Assembly: GCA_910583545.1 (NCBI GenBank)
Contig: CAJTXM010000022.1
Location: 1 to 18,272 of the forward strand
Direction of reading: 5' to 3'
Origin: an uncultured Christensenella sp.
GTDB taxonomy: Bacteria > Bacillota > Clostridia > Christensenellales > Borkfalkiaceae
Length of the DNA stretch: 18,272 nucleotides
Position 1 is the first letter of the stretch, and every line of letters begins with the position of its first letter. Below, piece by piece: positions 1 through 5,310 of this stretch. The notes under the pieces are model-generated. The model ran no database searches, was not told where the DNA came from, and saw only the letters and a list, made by a program, of their open reading frames with translations. A program made the translations under genes and the position numbers.

Positions 1-4
1 TTCT

Positions 5-55
5 TGGTGCGGACGAAGGGACTTGAACCCCCACGGTTGCCCACAGGAACCTGAA
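5..55 (-). repeat. attL: displaced 3' fragment of tRNA-Leu
   Basis: Read on the minus strand this is the 3' part of a tRNA-Leu gene, from the anticodon (CAG) through the long variable arm and T arm to an encoded CCA end at position 5. The 52 nt at 4-55 match 18199-18250 with one difference (22 versus 18217). After position 55 the similarity stops and the 5' half of the tRNA is missing. This is what a tRNA-targeting integrase leaves: the intact gene is rebuilt at the other end and the host's original 3' end is pushed to this side. The integrase gene starts only about 100 nt inward. Confidence 0.93.
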
Positions 56-137
56 CTATACAAAAGCGGATATCTGCTTAAAAATAGACTTATTTATATA
101 TTTTTTCGAGGAAATTTTAAGATTTTAAGTGCACTTC

Positions 138-159
138 GGTTGGGTAAAAATTGGGTTAA
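138..159 (+). repeat. Left arm-type integrase binding repeat (candidate)
   Basis: Two tandem units of the form TTGGGTWAA start 11 nt apart (140 and 151), preceded by GG. The same 22 nt recurs near the other end at 18062-18083 with one mismatch, in the same orientation. Paired short direct repeats just inside both att sites are typical arm sites for tyrosine integrases with an N-terminal arm-binding domain. This copy overlaps the stop codon of the integrase gene. The role is inferred from position and repetition. Confidence 0.6.
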
Positions 160-1211
160 GTCCTTAATCTATTATAATAATCGACTTTTCTGCTCTCTGA
201 AATCATAAAATTTTCCGAAAAATGAGTGTAAACGTTTGACGTCATTGTAGTGTCGGCGGCGTGCCCTACCCATACGGAAACGACTTCTCGCGGAACACCG
301 CATTCCTGACAGCGCGTAACGAAAGTATGTCGCAGTTCGTGCAGGTGGTGAGAGGGGCACAGATCCTTAAACGCTCGGCTTAAAGTGTCGCAACTGTGTG
401 ATAAAGCTTCTTTTAAATCTTTTTTCGATCCCACATTTAAGAACGGCCGTAGCATAGGCGTAATCGGAATTTTTCGAAACGTATCTTCTTGTGCAAGGCG
501 TTGCTTTCCGTTTTTGACGGTAACGAAATTATCGTCAATTTTAACTGAGGAAAGCTCGGCTCTGCGCATTCCGCAGAAAAGCATTAAAGCAAAAGTAAGC
601 TTAAATCTGCTTGTACTTAGTTTCTGCAAAAATTCCGATTCTTCTTCGTAGGTCAATGCAGTGCCGTTTTTTGCTTTATGTTTTAAAACCTTAACGGTTG
701 CCATAGGGTTTGCTGTAATAAGGTTTTCGGCTATTGCGGCATTGAAAATTTGATTTAAAATAAGCTTGACATTCGTTGCCGTTTTATACTTTTTCTGTTC
801 GTGTAGCTTAGTAAAAAGCGGCTGTATCTTCATTGCCGTAATTTCGTCTATGTAACAGCGTTTGAAAAACGGCTTAATATGAACATTGTAAACGGTAAGG
901 GTGGAGTTGAATGAAATCTCTTTGACGGTCGGCTTTTTAACGACGATAAGCCATTTTTCGGCAAACTCAATAAATACCGTTCGTTCTGCCTTTTCGGCTT
1001 TTTTGTTGTCGGCTCTCACGGATCTCTTTTCCTTGTCGAAACGTACTAAGGCTGTTATAAACCTTTCCGCCGCCGTATCGAGATCCTTTCCCGTGCCGGT
1101 GATAGGTCTTTTATCGATAGTACAGCGTATTTCGAAGTAGCCGTTTTCTCTTTGGCGCGTGTGTTCGTCAAACCATTGTGAATTGAATATATCTCTGTAT
1201 TTGATTGGCAT
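156..1211 (-). CDS. int: Tyrosine recombinase integrase
   Basis: This 351-aa protein is a tyrosine site-specific recombinase that would integrate the element into, and excise it from, the tRNA-Leu gene. The N-terminal ~60 residues look like an arm-binding domain, residues ~80-165 a core-binding (SAM-like) domain, and ~185-351 the catalytic domain. The catalytic set is complete: Arg216 in CGMRRAEL, a Lys near 233-236 (VKNGK), His291 and Arg294 in HELRHTF, His317 in WVGHA and nucleophile Tyr328 in VYTHF. The ATG at 1211 follows AAAGGAG at good spacing. It lies next to attL, the usual place, and is probably the last gene of the leftward lysogeny operon behind the 61-aa gene. No truncation is seen. 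Confidence 0.97.
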   Translation of the reverse strand: MPIKYRDIFNSQWFDEHTRQRENGYFEIRCTIDKRPITGTGKDLDTAAERFITALVRFDKEKRSVRADNKKAEKAERTVFIEFAEKWLIVVKKPTVKEISFNSTLTVYNVHIKPFFKRCYIDEITAMKIQPLFTKLHEQKKYKTATNVKLILNQIFNAAIAENLITANPMATVKVLKHKAKNGTALTYEEESEFLQKLSTSRFKLTFALMLFCGMRRAELSSVKIDDNFVTVKNGKQRLAQEDTFRKIPITPMLRPFLNVGSKKDLKEALSHSCDTLSRAFKDLCPSHHLHELRHTFVTRCQECGVPREVVSVWVGHAADTTMTSNVYTHFSENFMISESRKVDYYNRLRT

Positions 1212-1258
1212 TTGTTTTCTCCTTTTTAAAAGAATTTGACTAAATGCCGAATTATCCT

Positions 1259-1444
1259 TTAATTCATTAAAATTGTTTTCGTAAACCTCCTTTGCACAAG
1301 GAAACTGTATAATCTTTGCGCTATTTTTTTTAATTCAGATAAGTAGAGATTGTTGCTCGGCAACTCCTGTGACAGTTCGTCGTAGAAGCTGACCAGTTCT
1401 TGAATAATGCCCGAAAGCCTGTCCATAATTAGATTTGTTTTCAT
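1259..1444 (-). CDS. 61-aa helical protein upstream of integrase
   Basis: This small protein is predicted to be mostly alpha-helical, with alternating hydrophobic and charged residues (MDRLSGIIQELVSFYDELSQ) and a basic C-terminus. The ATG at 1444 follows a good GAAAGGAG site. It sits 47 nt before the integrase start in the same direction, so the two are probably co-transcribed. By position it could be a recombination directionality factor or a small regulator, but I see no winged-helix or excisionase motif. It vaguely resembles the 65-aa helical protein at 15563-15760. Function unknown. Confidence 0.75.
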   Translation of the reverse strand: MKTNLIMDRLSGIIQELVSFYDELSQELPSNNLYLSELKKIAQRLYSFLVQRRFTKTILMN

Positions 1445-1512
1445 AAAAAAATTACTCCTTTCGGCAAATGTGCCTATGGAATAATTTTAATATAAAAATC
1501 GACTTATTTTTT

Positions 1513-1541
1513 AATTACTTTTATAAGTTAAAAAAGTAATT
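1513..1541. terminator. AT-rich inverted repeat, weak terminator candidate
   Basis: AATTACTTTT (1513-1522) pairs perfectly with AAAAGTAATT (1532-1541) around a 9-nt loop. It lies just past the stop of the LRR gene (1547, leftward) and before the 61-aa gene. It has no GC clamp and no clear U-run in either direction, so strong termination is doubtful. It may only reduce readthrough from the repressor operon into the integrase operon. Confidence 0.35.
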
Positions 1542-1546
1542 AGATT

Positions 1547-2542
1547 TTAATATGTTCCCCATATTACTTCAGCTTGTGTACTTTCGTTAATAAAATTCCA
1601 GTATGTATCCCATCCGTTAGGTTTTGTTTTTGCGGCGCAATATATTCTTAGGTTGGTGCAACCAACAAAAGGTAAGTTCAAAAAATTGCCATTCGGTGGC
1701 GTATTTCCGTTTACGCCTATATTTGTTGAGTTAGTGCCGTCTTTTATTGTGGTAACGCTTTGGGGAATATGAATTTCTCTGATATTGGAACAATGATAAA
1801 AATCTCTTGTATCAATTTTTGTACACCCTTCACTTAAATAAACGTAATGCAATGCCGCTGGAACAGTAATATTTAGATTCATTTCGCCGCTACCATAGTC
1901 TGTAAATAGTAACATAACATCTGAAGTTGCCATAGTAATTTTTTCAATATTTGTGCAACCACTAAATGGAGCTGAGCATAGATAGAAACTTGTAATTGAA
2001 TTAGGTATTGATACCTCAGTTAAATTTTTGTTGTTTAAAAATGCTCTTTTTTTAATATCTATGACAGGTAATTCATTAATTTTGTCGGCAATATTTAAAA
2101 TTTTGATATCATTGTTACATCCTGTCACAGTGTATCCTTCAGTAGTTGTTCCGTTTTTATGGAAAGTAGCTTTTTCGTAATAAATACCATTTACAGTAAT
2201 TTTGTTTGAGTTTTGTGTATTGGCGCAAGAAATAATTTTAATTATTCCTAACGCTAATGATAAAAGTAAAATAATAATAATAAAAGTTGCAATCGTTTTG
2301 TAAATAATTTTGTTGTGTTTTACCTTTTCCGTTGTAGGTGCTTGCGTTGTATCATTGTTTGATGAATGTTGTTTGCTTCTAAATTTAGATACTATAAAAA
2401 AAATTAAAAAAATTAGAATAATTGATATAATAGCAATTATAGAGAAAACTCCTATGATCTCCCATGTGGAAAAATTATCTTGTTTTTGTTGCAGTGGAGG
2501 TGTTAAACCGCCGGCAATGTCTGATAGCAAATTAAAATACAT
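1547..2542 (-). CDS. Membrane-anchored BspA-type leucine-rich-repeat protein
   Basis: This 331-aa protein has two membrane segments (~28-51 and ~79-104) separated by a polar, basic stretch, then a C-terminal domain with LRR_5/BspA-like repeats. Examples are AFLNNKNLTEVSIPNSIT, FSGCTNIEKITM, FYHCSNIREIHIPQSVTTI and FVGCTNLRIYC, followed by a GWDTYWN-type ending common in BspA repeats. The positive-inside rule places both the short N-terminus and the LRR domain outside the cell. Residues 8-17 read DIAGGLTPPL, nearly the same as DIAGDLTPPL before the membrane anchor of the 671-aa late protein. The gene starts 5 nt after the repressor stop, so it is probably expressed in the lysogen. It is more AT-rich than the replication genes. 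Surface adhesin, lysogenic conversion and superinfection exclusion are possible roles; none is shown. Confidence 0.85.
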   Translation of the reverse strand: MYFNLLSDIAGGLTPPLQQKQDNFSTWEIIGVFSIIAIISIILIFLIFFIVSKFRSKQHSSNNDTTQAPTTEKVKHNKIIYKTIATFIIIILLLSLALGIIKIISCANTQNSNKITVNGIYYEKATFHKNGTTTEGYTVTGCNNDIKILNIADKINELPVIDIKKRAFLNNKNLTEVSIPNSITSFYLCSAPFSGCTNIEKITMATSDVMLLFTDYGSGEMNLNITVPAALHYVYLSEGCTKIDTRDFYHCSNIREIHIPQSVTTIKDGTNSTNIGVNGNTPPNGNFLNLPFVGCTNLRIYCAAKTKPNGWDTYWNFINESTQAEVIWGTY

Positions 2543-2547
2543 AAATT

Positions 2548-2916
2548 TTAAGCCTTTTTATACTTTTCAATTTTTGTGTTTTTTATATTTAGTGTGTTTA
2601 GAGTTTGTTTTATAAGCTTTTTCCCTGATGGATTGAGCTTTCTGTAATTTTCAATAATTTCAAGTTCTTCGGCTGAAAGCTGAGGAGCTTCTTTTTTTAT
2701 AACAACGTTTCCAAAGTCGTCTGCTAAACCTAATAAATAGTCAGTAGAAACATTGAAGCATTCACTGAGTAAACATAAAGTCTCAATACTTGGAATTGTT
2801 CTTCCTGCCTTAAAATTTGAAATATTTTGTCGTGTTGTATTACAGTATTTTGCAATATCGCTCTGGCTTAAATCTGAATAGTGTAAACATTCATTAAATC
2901 TTTCTGTAAATTTCAT
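2548..2916 (-). CDS. Cro/C1-type HTH repressor
   Basis: This 122-aa protein has an N-terminal HTH_3 (Cro/C1, XRE) domain at about residues 7-64. The recognition region is LSQSDIAKYCNTTRQNISNF, followed by the family-typical ending FNVSTDYLLGLAD. The C-terminal half is short and helical (LSAEELEIIENYRKL), with no LexA/CI-type peptidase Ser-Lys pair, so induction is unlikely to be by RecA-stimulated self-cleavage. The gene faces away from a consensus rightward promoter (2949-2977), and the gap contains several GTAAATT half-sites. This is the classic layout of a lysogeny switch. It likely represses the early operon and may autoregulate. Confidence 0.93.
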   Translation of the reverse strand: MKFTERFNECLHYSDLSQSDIAKYCNTTRQNISNFKAGRTIPSIETLCLLSECFNVSTDYLLGLADDFGNVVIKKEAPQLSAEELEIIENYRKLNPSGKKLIKQTLNTLNIKNTKIEKYKKA

Positions 2917-2997
2917 AGATATATTATAAACTTTTTGTAAATTTATAGTTGACAGTAAATTAATAATGTACTATAATTATGTAAATTAAAAATTTAC
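2906..2997. promoter_or_regulatory. Operator cluster of the lysogeny switch
   Basis: The heptamer GTAAATT occurs at 2906, 2937, 2955 and 2981, and its inverse AATTTAC at 2991-2997. The last two form a perfect inverted repeat around AAA. The copy at 2955 lies in the spacer of the rightward promoter, the 2981 pair covers its likely transcription start, and the 2906 copy lies at the start of the repressor gene. Repeated half-sites over a divergent switch are what a Cro/C1-type repressor would bind. The sequence is AT-rich, so some copies may be chance. Confidence 0.6.
2949..2977 (+). promoter_or_regulatory. Rightward early promoter
   Basis: A perfect sigmaA-type promoter: TTGACA at 2949-2954, a 17-nt spacer, TATAAT at 2972-2977. 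It starts close to 2984, just before the first rightward ORF (3016), and is overlapped by the operator half-sites. It is the obvious start of the early and replication operon and the likely target of the repressor at 2548-2916. Confidence 0.9.
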
Positions 2998-3015
2998 AAA
3001 ATGGCAAGGTGAATT

Positions 3016-3057
3016 ATGAAAACAGTCGGTTGCGTGCTTTACATTGCGATAAATTGA
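3016..3057 (+). CDS. 13-aa leader ORF, truncated copy of the gene at 4793
   Basis: MKTVGCVLYIAIN follows a GCAAGGTGAATT ribosome binding site. Its first nine residues equal the start of the 76-aa protein at 4793, and the DNA is alike from the ribosome binding site through codon nine, with only three mismatches. It is the first ORF after the early promoter. It could be a decayed duplicate of the 4793 gene left by recombination, or a translated leader peptide. The stop codon overlaps a 30-nt repeat that forms the leader of the next gene. Confidence 0.5.
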   Translation: MKTVGCVLYIAIN

Positions 3058-3083
3058 AATCAAAAAGGCAGAGGTGAAAAATG
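3054..3083 (+). repeat. 30-nt gene-leader repeat, copy 1
   Basis: A 30-nt block that includes CAAAAAGGCAGAGGTGAAAA and the ATG of the following gene. It is identical to 4131-4160, which leads another gene; a degraded form starts at 3907. Shorter versions of the AAAGGCAAAGGTGAA core precede the genes at 3615, 4793, 5311 and 8034. The copies look like duplicated translation-initiation leaders. Confidence 0.85.
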
Positions 3084-3281
3084 GCAAAGAATCCTTATTT
3101 ATCTAAGATGTGGGATAGAAGAAGAATAGTGGCGCTTGCGGAGATGATATTACACCAAGCGGAAGTGTATCAGAGAATAATTAACAAAGACATAGAATCG
3201 ACAGGAGAATTAAAAAAATCTGTACAAAACTCTATAAATGAGCTTTGTACAGCGATGGTTAAAAATATTAAAAATAATTAG
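3081..3281 (+). CDS. 66-aa small early protein, unknown
   Basis: A mostly helical soluble protein with a basic N-terminus (MAKNPYLSKMWDRRRIVALA) and no cysteine pattern beyond one Cys. The ATG at 3081 follows GAGGTGAAAA at ideal spacing in the 30-nt leader repeat. It is the first full gene of the early operon. Its 3' end overlaps by 4 nt the convergent 42-aa gene on the minus strand. Not recognised; a role in early phage regulation is inferred from position only. Confidence 0.75.
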   Translation: MAKNPYLSKMWDRRRIVALAEMILHQAEVYQRIINKDIESTGELKKSVQNSINELCTAMVKNIKNN

Positions 3282-3406
3282 AAAAGTCGAGGATGATTTT
3301 CGATAAGGATATCAACGTTTGAATCGATTTCGTCTATTCTTTCTTCAAGCTTTTTAATTTTCTTTGTGAGTTCTTCTATGATTTTAACCATTTCTTCGTT
3401 CGTCAT
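3278..3406 (-). CDS. 42-aa coiled-coil protein, antisense to the early operon
   Basis: A short protein, MTNEEMVKIIEELTKKIKKL followed by EERIDEIDSNVDILIENHPRLF, with a clear heptad pattern over residues 4-34. It follows a very strong AAAGGAGGAT site, and a consensus leftward promoter lies 140 nt upstream (3545-3573). It converges with the early gene at 3081-3281 and overlaps its stop. With its own promoter and strong ribosome binding site it is very likely expressed. It could be a small regulator, or the RNA could act against the early transcript. Confidence 0.8.
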   Translation of the reverse strand: MTNEEMVKIIEELTKKIKKLEERIDEIDSNVDILIENHPRLF

Positions 3407-3544
3407 TATTTTATCCTCCTTTGTTAAATAGTCAACCAAACTTAAAGGGCGGATAAAGACGAATAAAAATTATGACTATTCGGCAGTGGCTGAATATTTG
3501 TAATCCCTACTGACTTTATCTTTTTTTGTTTTGGTCGCACATTT

Positions 3545-3573
3545 ATTATACGAGATAAGAAAAGATAAGTCAA
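3545..3573 (-). promoter_or_regulatory. Leftward consensus promoter within the early region
   Basis: Read on the minus strand: TTGACT (3573-3568), a 17-nt spacer, TATAAT (3550-3545). It points left toward the 42-aa coiled-coil gene and against the rightward early operon. The RNA would have a leader of about 130 nt containing an 8-bp hairpin (3477-3484 with 3489-3496). Confidence 0.85.
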
Positions 3574-3614
3574 TAGGGTGATATTGAAAAACAAGTGAAA
3601 GGCAAAGGTGAACT

Positions 3615-3839
3615 GTGGCAAAATTGGAAAAAGAATTAAAGCAGGACAGACTGCGCTGTTTATGCGGTTATTTACGGAATCTGAAAACGTCGATAACCGT
3701 AATCAGAAGTAGCTTTGCAAAATTAGACTATGAAAATTCGGATTTGGTTTTGTCGTTGTCTGAGTGTGAGATTTTTATAACTGACAAGTTGACGAAAAAG
3801 CAAAACGAATTAATGCGTGTCTCTCGGGAAGGTAATTGA
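3615..3839 (+). CDS. 74-aa small early protein, unknown
   Basis: Starts with GTG at 3615, eight bases after AAAGGCAAAGGTGAA, the standard leader of this element. The protein is helical with a CLCGY pair near residue 16 and basic residues at both ends. No transmembrane segment and no known motif. It comes first after the leftward promoter region, and a pair of alternative hairpins follows its stop. Not recognised. Confidence 0.68.
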   Translation: MAKLEKELKQDRLRCLCGYLRNLKTSITVIRSSFAKLDYENSDLVLSLSECEIFITDKLTKKQNELMRVSREGN

Positions 3840-3867
3840 CGTTCGACTCGTCATAGAGGCAAACTAC

Positions 3868-3899
3868 CGGCAGATCCACTGCCGAAAGCTCGGCGGTGG
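3868..3899 (+). promoter_or_regulatory. Mutually exclusive hairpins before the gene at 3932
   Basis: CGGCAG (3868-3873) can pair with CTGCCG (3879-3884), loop 5 nt. Alternatively CCACTGCCG (3876-3884) can pair with CGGCGGTGG (3891-3899), nine pairs with one G-U, loop AAAGCT. Both need 3879-3884, so only one can form. This is the geometry of an attenuator or translational switch, but no U-run follows, so termination is not supported. Confidence 0.45.
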
Positions 3900-3931
3900 G
3901 TTACGGTTGAAATCAAAAAGGTAGGTGTTTT

Positions 3932-4129
3932 TTGGGAAAAGCAAAACGTTATTATTCATCAGAAGAACGTAAGGCGTATTGGATAGGTGTAGGTATTTCT
4001 GCTGAGCGTCACGGTGACGGTGAAAAAGTTTTAGATAGTCGTTCAACAAAAATTCGTAACAGTGTTCGCAAAGGGTATGAAGCAGATAATCATAAAGATT
4101 TGTCAGGCAAATTTGCAAATAAACGCTAA
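3932..4129 (+). CDS. 65-aa basic protein, unknown
   Basis: A TTG start at 3932 follows a degraded copy of the element's gene leader (AAAAAGGTAGGTG). No ATG is available nearby. The protein is basic and aromatic at the N-terminus (GKAKRYYSSEERKAYWIGVG) and ends VRKGYEADNHKDLSGKFANK. The end resembles that of the 74-aa protein at 8104 (FRSGVLNERSISAQQYKFNA), sharing an R-x-G ... KF-x-x-K spacing. Small basic proteins like these could bind nucleic acid. Function unknown. Confidence 0.72.
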   Translation: MGKAKRYYSSEERKAYWIGVGISAERHGDGEKVLDSRSTKIRNSVRKGYEADNHKDLSGKFANKR

Positions 4130-4130
4130 T

Positions 4131-4160
4131 TTGAAATCAAAAAGGCAGAGGTGAAAAATG
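4131..4160 (+). repeat. 30-nt gene-leader repeat, copy 2
   Basis: Identical over 30 nt to 3054-3083, ending in the ATG of the membrane-protein gene at 4158. It begins one base after the stop codon of the preceding gene. It supplies the ribosome binding site GCAGAGGTGAAAA. Confidence 0.85.
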
Positions 4161-4355
4161 AATTTAGTCTATATCGGTTTGCTGATATTAATGTGTTCAA
4201 TATCATTTGCGGTTATCTATTGTACGTTGTTTTACATAGCGGTCAGAATGTATCTTTTGCAAAAACTGTATAACGAGCAGATAGAAGCAAGAAAAAAAGC
4301 CTTTGAAAAATCAAAGGCTGAAAATGAAAATATTTTTTCTGATACAGAGAATTAA
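4158..4355 (+). CDS. 65-aa single-helix membrane protein
   Basis: One long hydrophobic stretch at residues ~3-34 is followed by a charged helical tail (YNEQIEARKKAFEKSKAENE). The ATG at 4158 lies in the repeated leader with ideal spacing. The order (hydrophobic first, basic-acidic tail after) does not match a classical inovirus major coat protein. It may instead be a small membrane protein of early infection. It overlaps the convergent minus-strand gene at 4352 by 4 nt. Unknown function. Confidence 0.72.
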   Translation: MNLVYIGLLILMCSISFAVIYCTLFYIAVRMYLLQKLYNEQIEARKKAFEKSKAENENIFSDTEN

Positions 4356-4549
4356 TCAAATAATGATTTAAGGGCAGTAGCGGTGAGATTGAAAAATTCG
4401 TCTGTACGTTTTTCGGCTCTGTTTAACCGTCGCTGTTTGCATTCTTTTTCGGAATAAAGTTCTTCTTCTTTTATGCTATAAAATACGCTGCTTACACATT
4501 TGCACAGAAAAATTATAACATCTATTAAGACCGTAAAAGTATAGCGCAT
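4352..4549 (-). CDS. 65-aa membrane protein, antisense to the early operon
   Basis: An N-terminal hydrophobic segment (residues ~4-25) is followed by an acidic then basic tail. The ATG at 4549 has no evident ribosome binding site of its own. It lies inside the short upstream ORF at 4525-4590, so coupled translation is possible. A consensus leftward promoter (4646-4674) lies upstream. It converges with and overlaps the gene at 4158-4355, repeating the arrangement seen at 3278-3406. Confidence 0.5.
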   Translation of the reverse strand: MRYTFTVLIDVIIFLCKCVSSVFYSIKEEELYSEKECKQRRLNRAEKRTDEFFNLTATALKSLFD

Positions 4550-4590
4550 AAGACAAAGAATTTAACGATAATATTCCCGATTAATTTCAT
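4525..4590 (-). CDS. 21-aa hydrophobic leader peptide
   Basis: MKLIGNIIVKFFVLCAILLR plus a final Ser is the first ORF with a ribosome binding site (AAAAGGAAG, about 11 nt upstream) on the leftward transcript from 4646. It is a single hydrophobic helix, overlapping the start of the 65-aa gene in another frame. It could be a leader peptide for translational coupling, or a small membrane peptide in its own right. Only length and hydrophobicity support it. Confidence 0.4.
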   Translation of the reverse strand: MKLIGNIIVKFFVLCAILLRS

Positions 4591-4645
4591 AAAGACTTTT
4601 ACTTCCTTTTAAAATTTGAGGCAAATTCACCTTAGTCCAAATAGA

Positions 4646-4674
4646 ATTATACCTCAAAACGTAAGTAAAGTCAA
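4646..4674 (-). promoter_or_regulatory. Second leftward consensus promoter
   Basis: On the minus strand: TTGACT (4674-4669), 17-nt spacer, TATAAT (4651-4646). It matches the promoter at 3545-3573 in both hexamers and spacing. It drives transcription against the rightward early operon and toward the ORFs at 4525-4590 and 4352-4549. The rest of the non-coding stretch 4591-4790 contains no other convincing gene. Confidence 0.85.
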
Positions 4675-4792
4675 TGTGAGTTAATATATTGCGGTTTAGG
4701 TCACATAAAAAAGACATCGGTTGACTAAGGGTTTGAGTCTTTCCGCAACAAATTTTTAAGTTATTAAAAAATAAAAAAGGCAAAGGTGAATT

Positions 4793-5023
4793 ATGAAAAC
4801 AGTGGGTTGCGTTCTCTACGAAGTAGAGCTAAGCGAAATCAAGGAACTGCCGTTCGGTTGGTCTGTGCTGAGATACGACACGCTATACGAGCGTTACAGC
4901 ATAATGACGGCAGGGGTGGATCGTTTCAGACAAGAGGGTAAGAGATACGTCTTTTTCGTATTCGACGCTCCTCCGTTGCCGTCGTTAAAGCTAAACGGTT
5001 GTAGTCTGAAAGGCGGTGAATAA
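4793..5023 (+). CDS. 76-aa small early protein, unknown
   Basis: A mixed alpha/beta protein starting MKTVGCVLYEVELSEIKELP, with an aromatic middle (RYDTLYERYSIM) and the stretch YVFFVFDAPPLP. The ATG at 4793 follows AAAGGCAAAGGTGAATT. Its stop overlaps the next start (TAATG at 5021-5025), so the two are translationally coupled. The leader and first nine codons are duplicated at 3004-3042. Not recognised. Confidence 0.78.
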   Translation: MKTVGCVLYEVELSEIKELPFGWSVLRYDTLYERYSIMTAGVDRFRQEGKRYVFFVFDAPPLPSLKLNGCSLKGGE

Positions 5024-5217
5024 TGTTTATTGAATTACATTCTGACGGTTATCCGTATTCAATCAATACAGATAAAATCACAAGGTTTTTTCCCAGGGAT
5101 AATAAAACACAAGTGTATTTTGATTCCTCTGTTAATTATTCTTCATTCGTTTTTGACGAAGATTATAAAACTGTAAAGCAATTAATCGGTAACGCCCGAA
5201 AGCAGGGAAATCTGTAA
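5023..5217 (+). CDS. 64-aa FlbD-like small protein
   Basis: The pattern MFIELHSDGYPYSINTDKIT, then a polar turn, VYFDSS, and a final helix FDEDYKTVKQLI resembles the short FlbD-like fold: ligand-free beta strands, an Asn-x-Asp-x-Ile core, then one helix. That fold is frequent in small phage proteins. It is coupled to the 76-aa gene by a one-base overlap. The resemblance is by eye and gives no clear biochemical role. Confidence 0.75.
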   Translation: MFIELHSDGYPYSINTDKITRFFPRDNKTQVYFDSSVNYSSFVFDEDYKTVKQLIGNARKQGNL

Positions 5218-5231
5218 TCGGGCAAAGGCAT

Positions 5232-5284
5232 CACCTTGGCCTTGCGGATACGGCGGTAAAGCTGTATCCGTTTGGCCGAAGGTG
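5232..5284 (+). promoter_or_regulatory. Long structured leader before the gene at 5311
   Basis: An outer stem pairs CACCTTGGCC (5232-5241) with GGCCGAAGGTG (5274-5284), one bulged G. An inner stem pairs GGATACGGC (5246-5254) with GCTGTATCC (5261-5269), one G-U pair and a GGTAAA loop. No U-run follows, so it is not an intrinsic terminator. It lies 26 nt before the start at 5311 and could control translation, RNA stability or processing, or act as a single-stranded-DNA hairpin. Confidence 0.6.
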
Positions 5285-5310
5285 AAATTAAAAGGCAAAG
5301 GTGAATTAAG

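Noticed and set aside
4562..4783. 73-aa ORF on the minus strand in the 4360-4790 gap
   Set aside because: TTG start without a ribosome binding site, and it spans the leftward promoter at 4646-4674, so it could not be fully transcribed from it.
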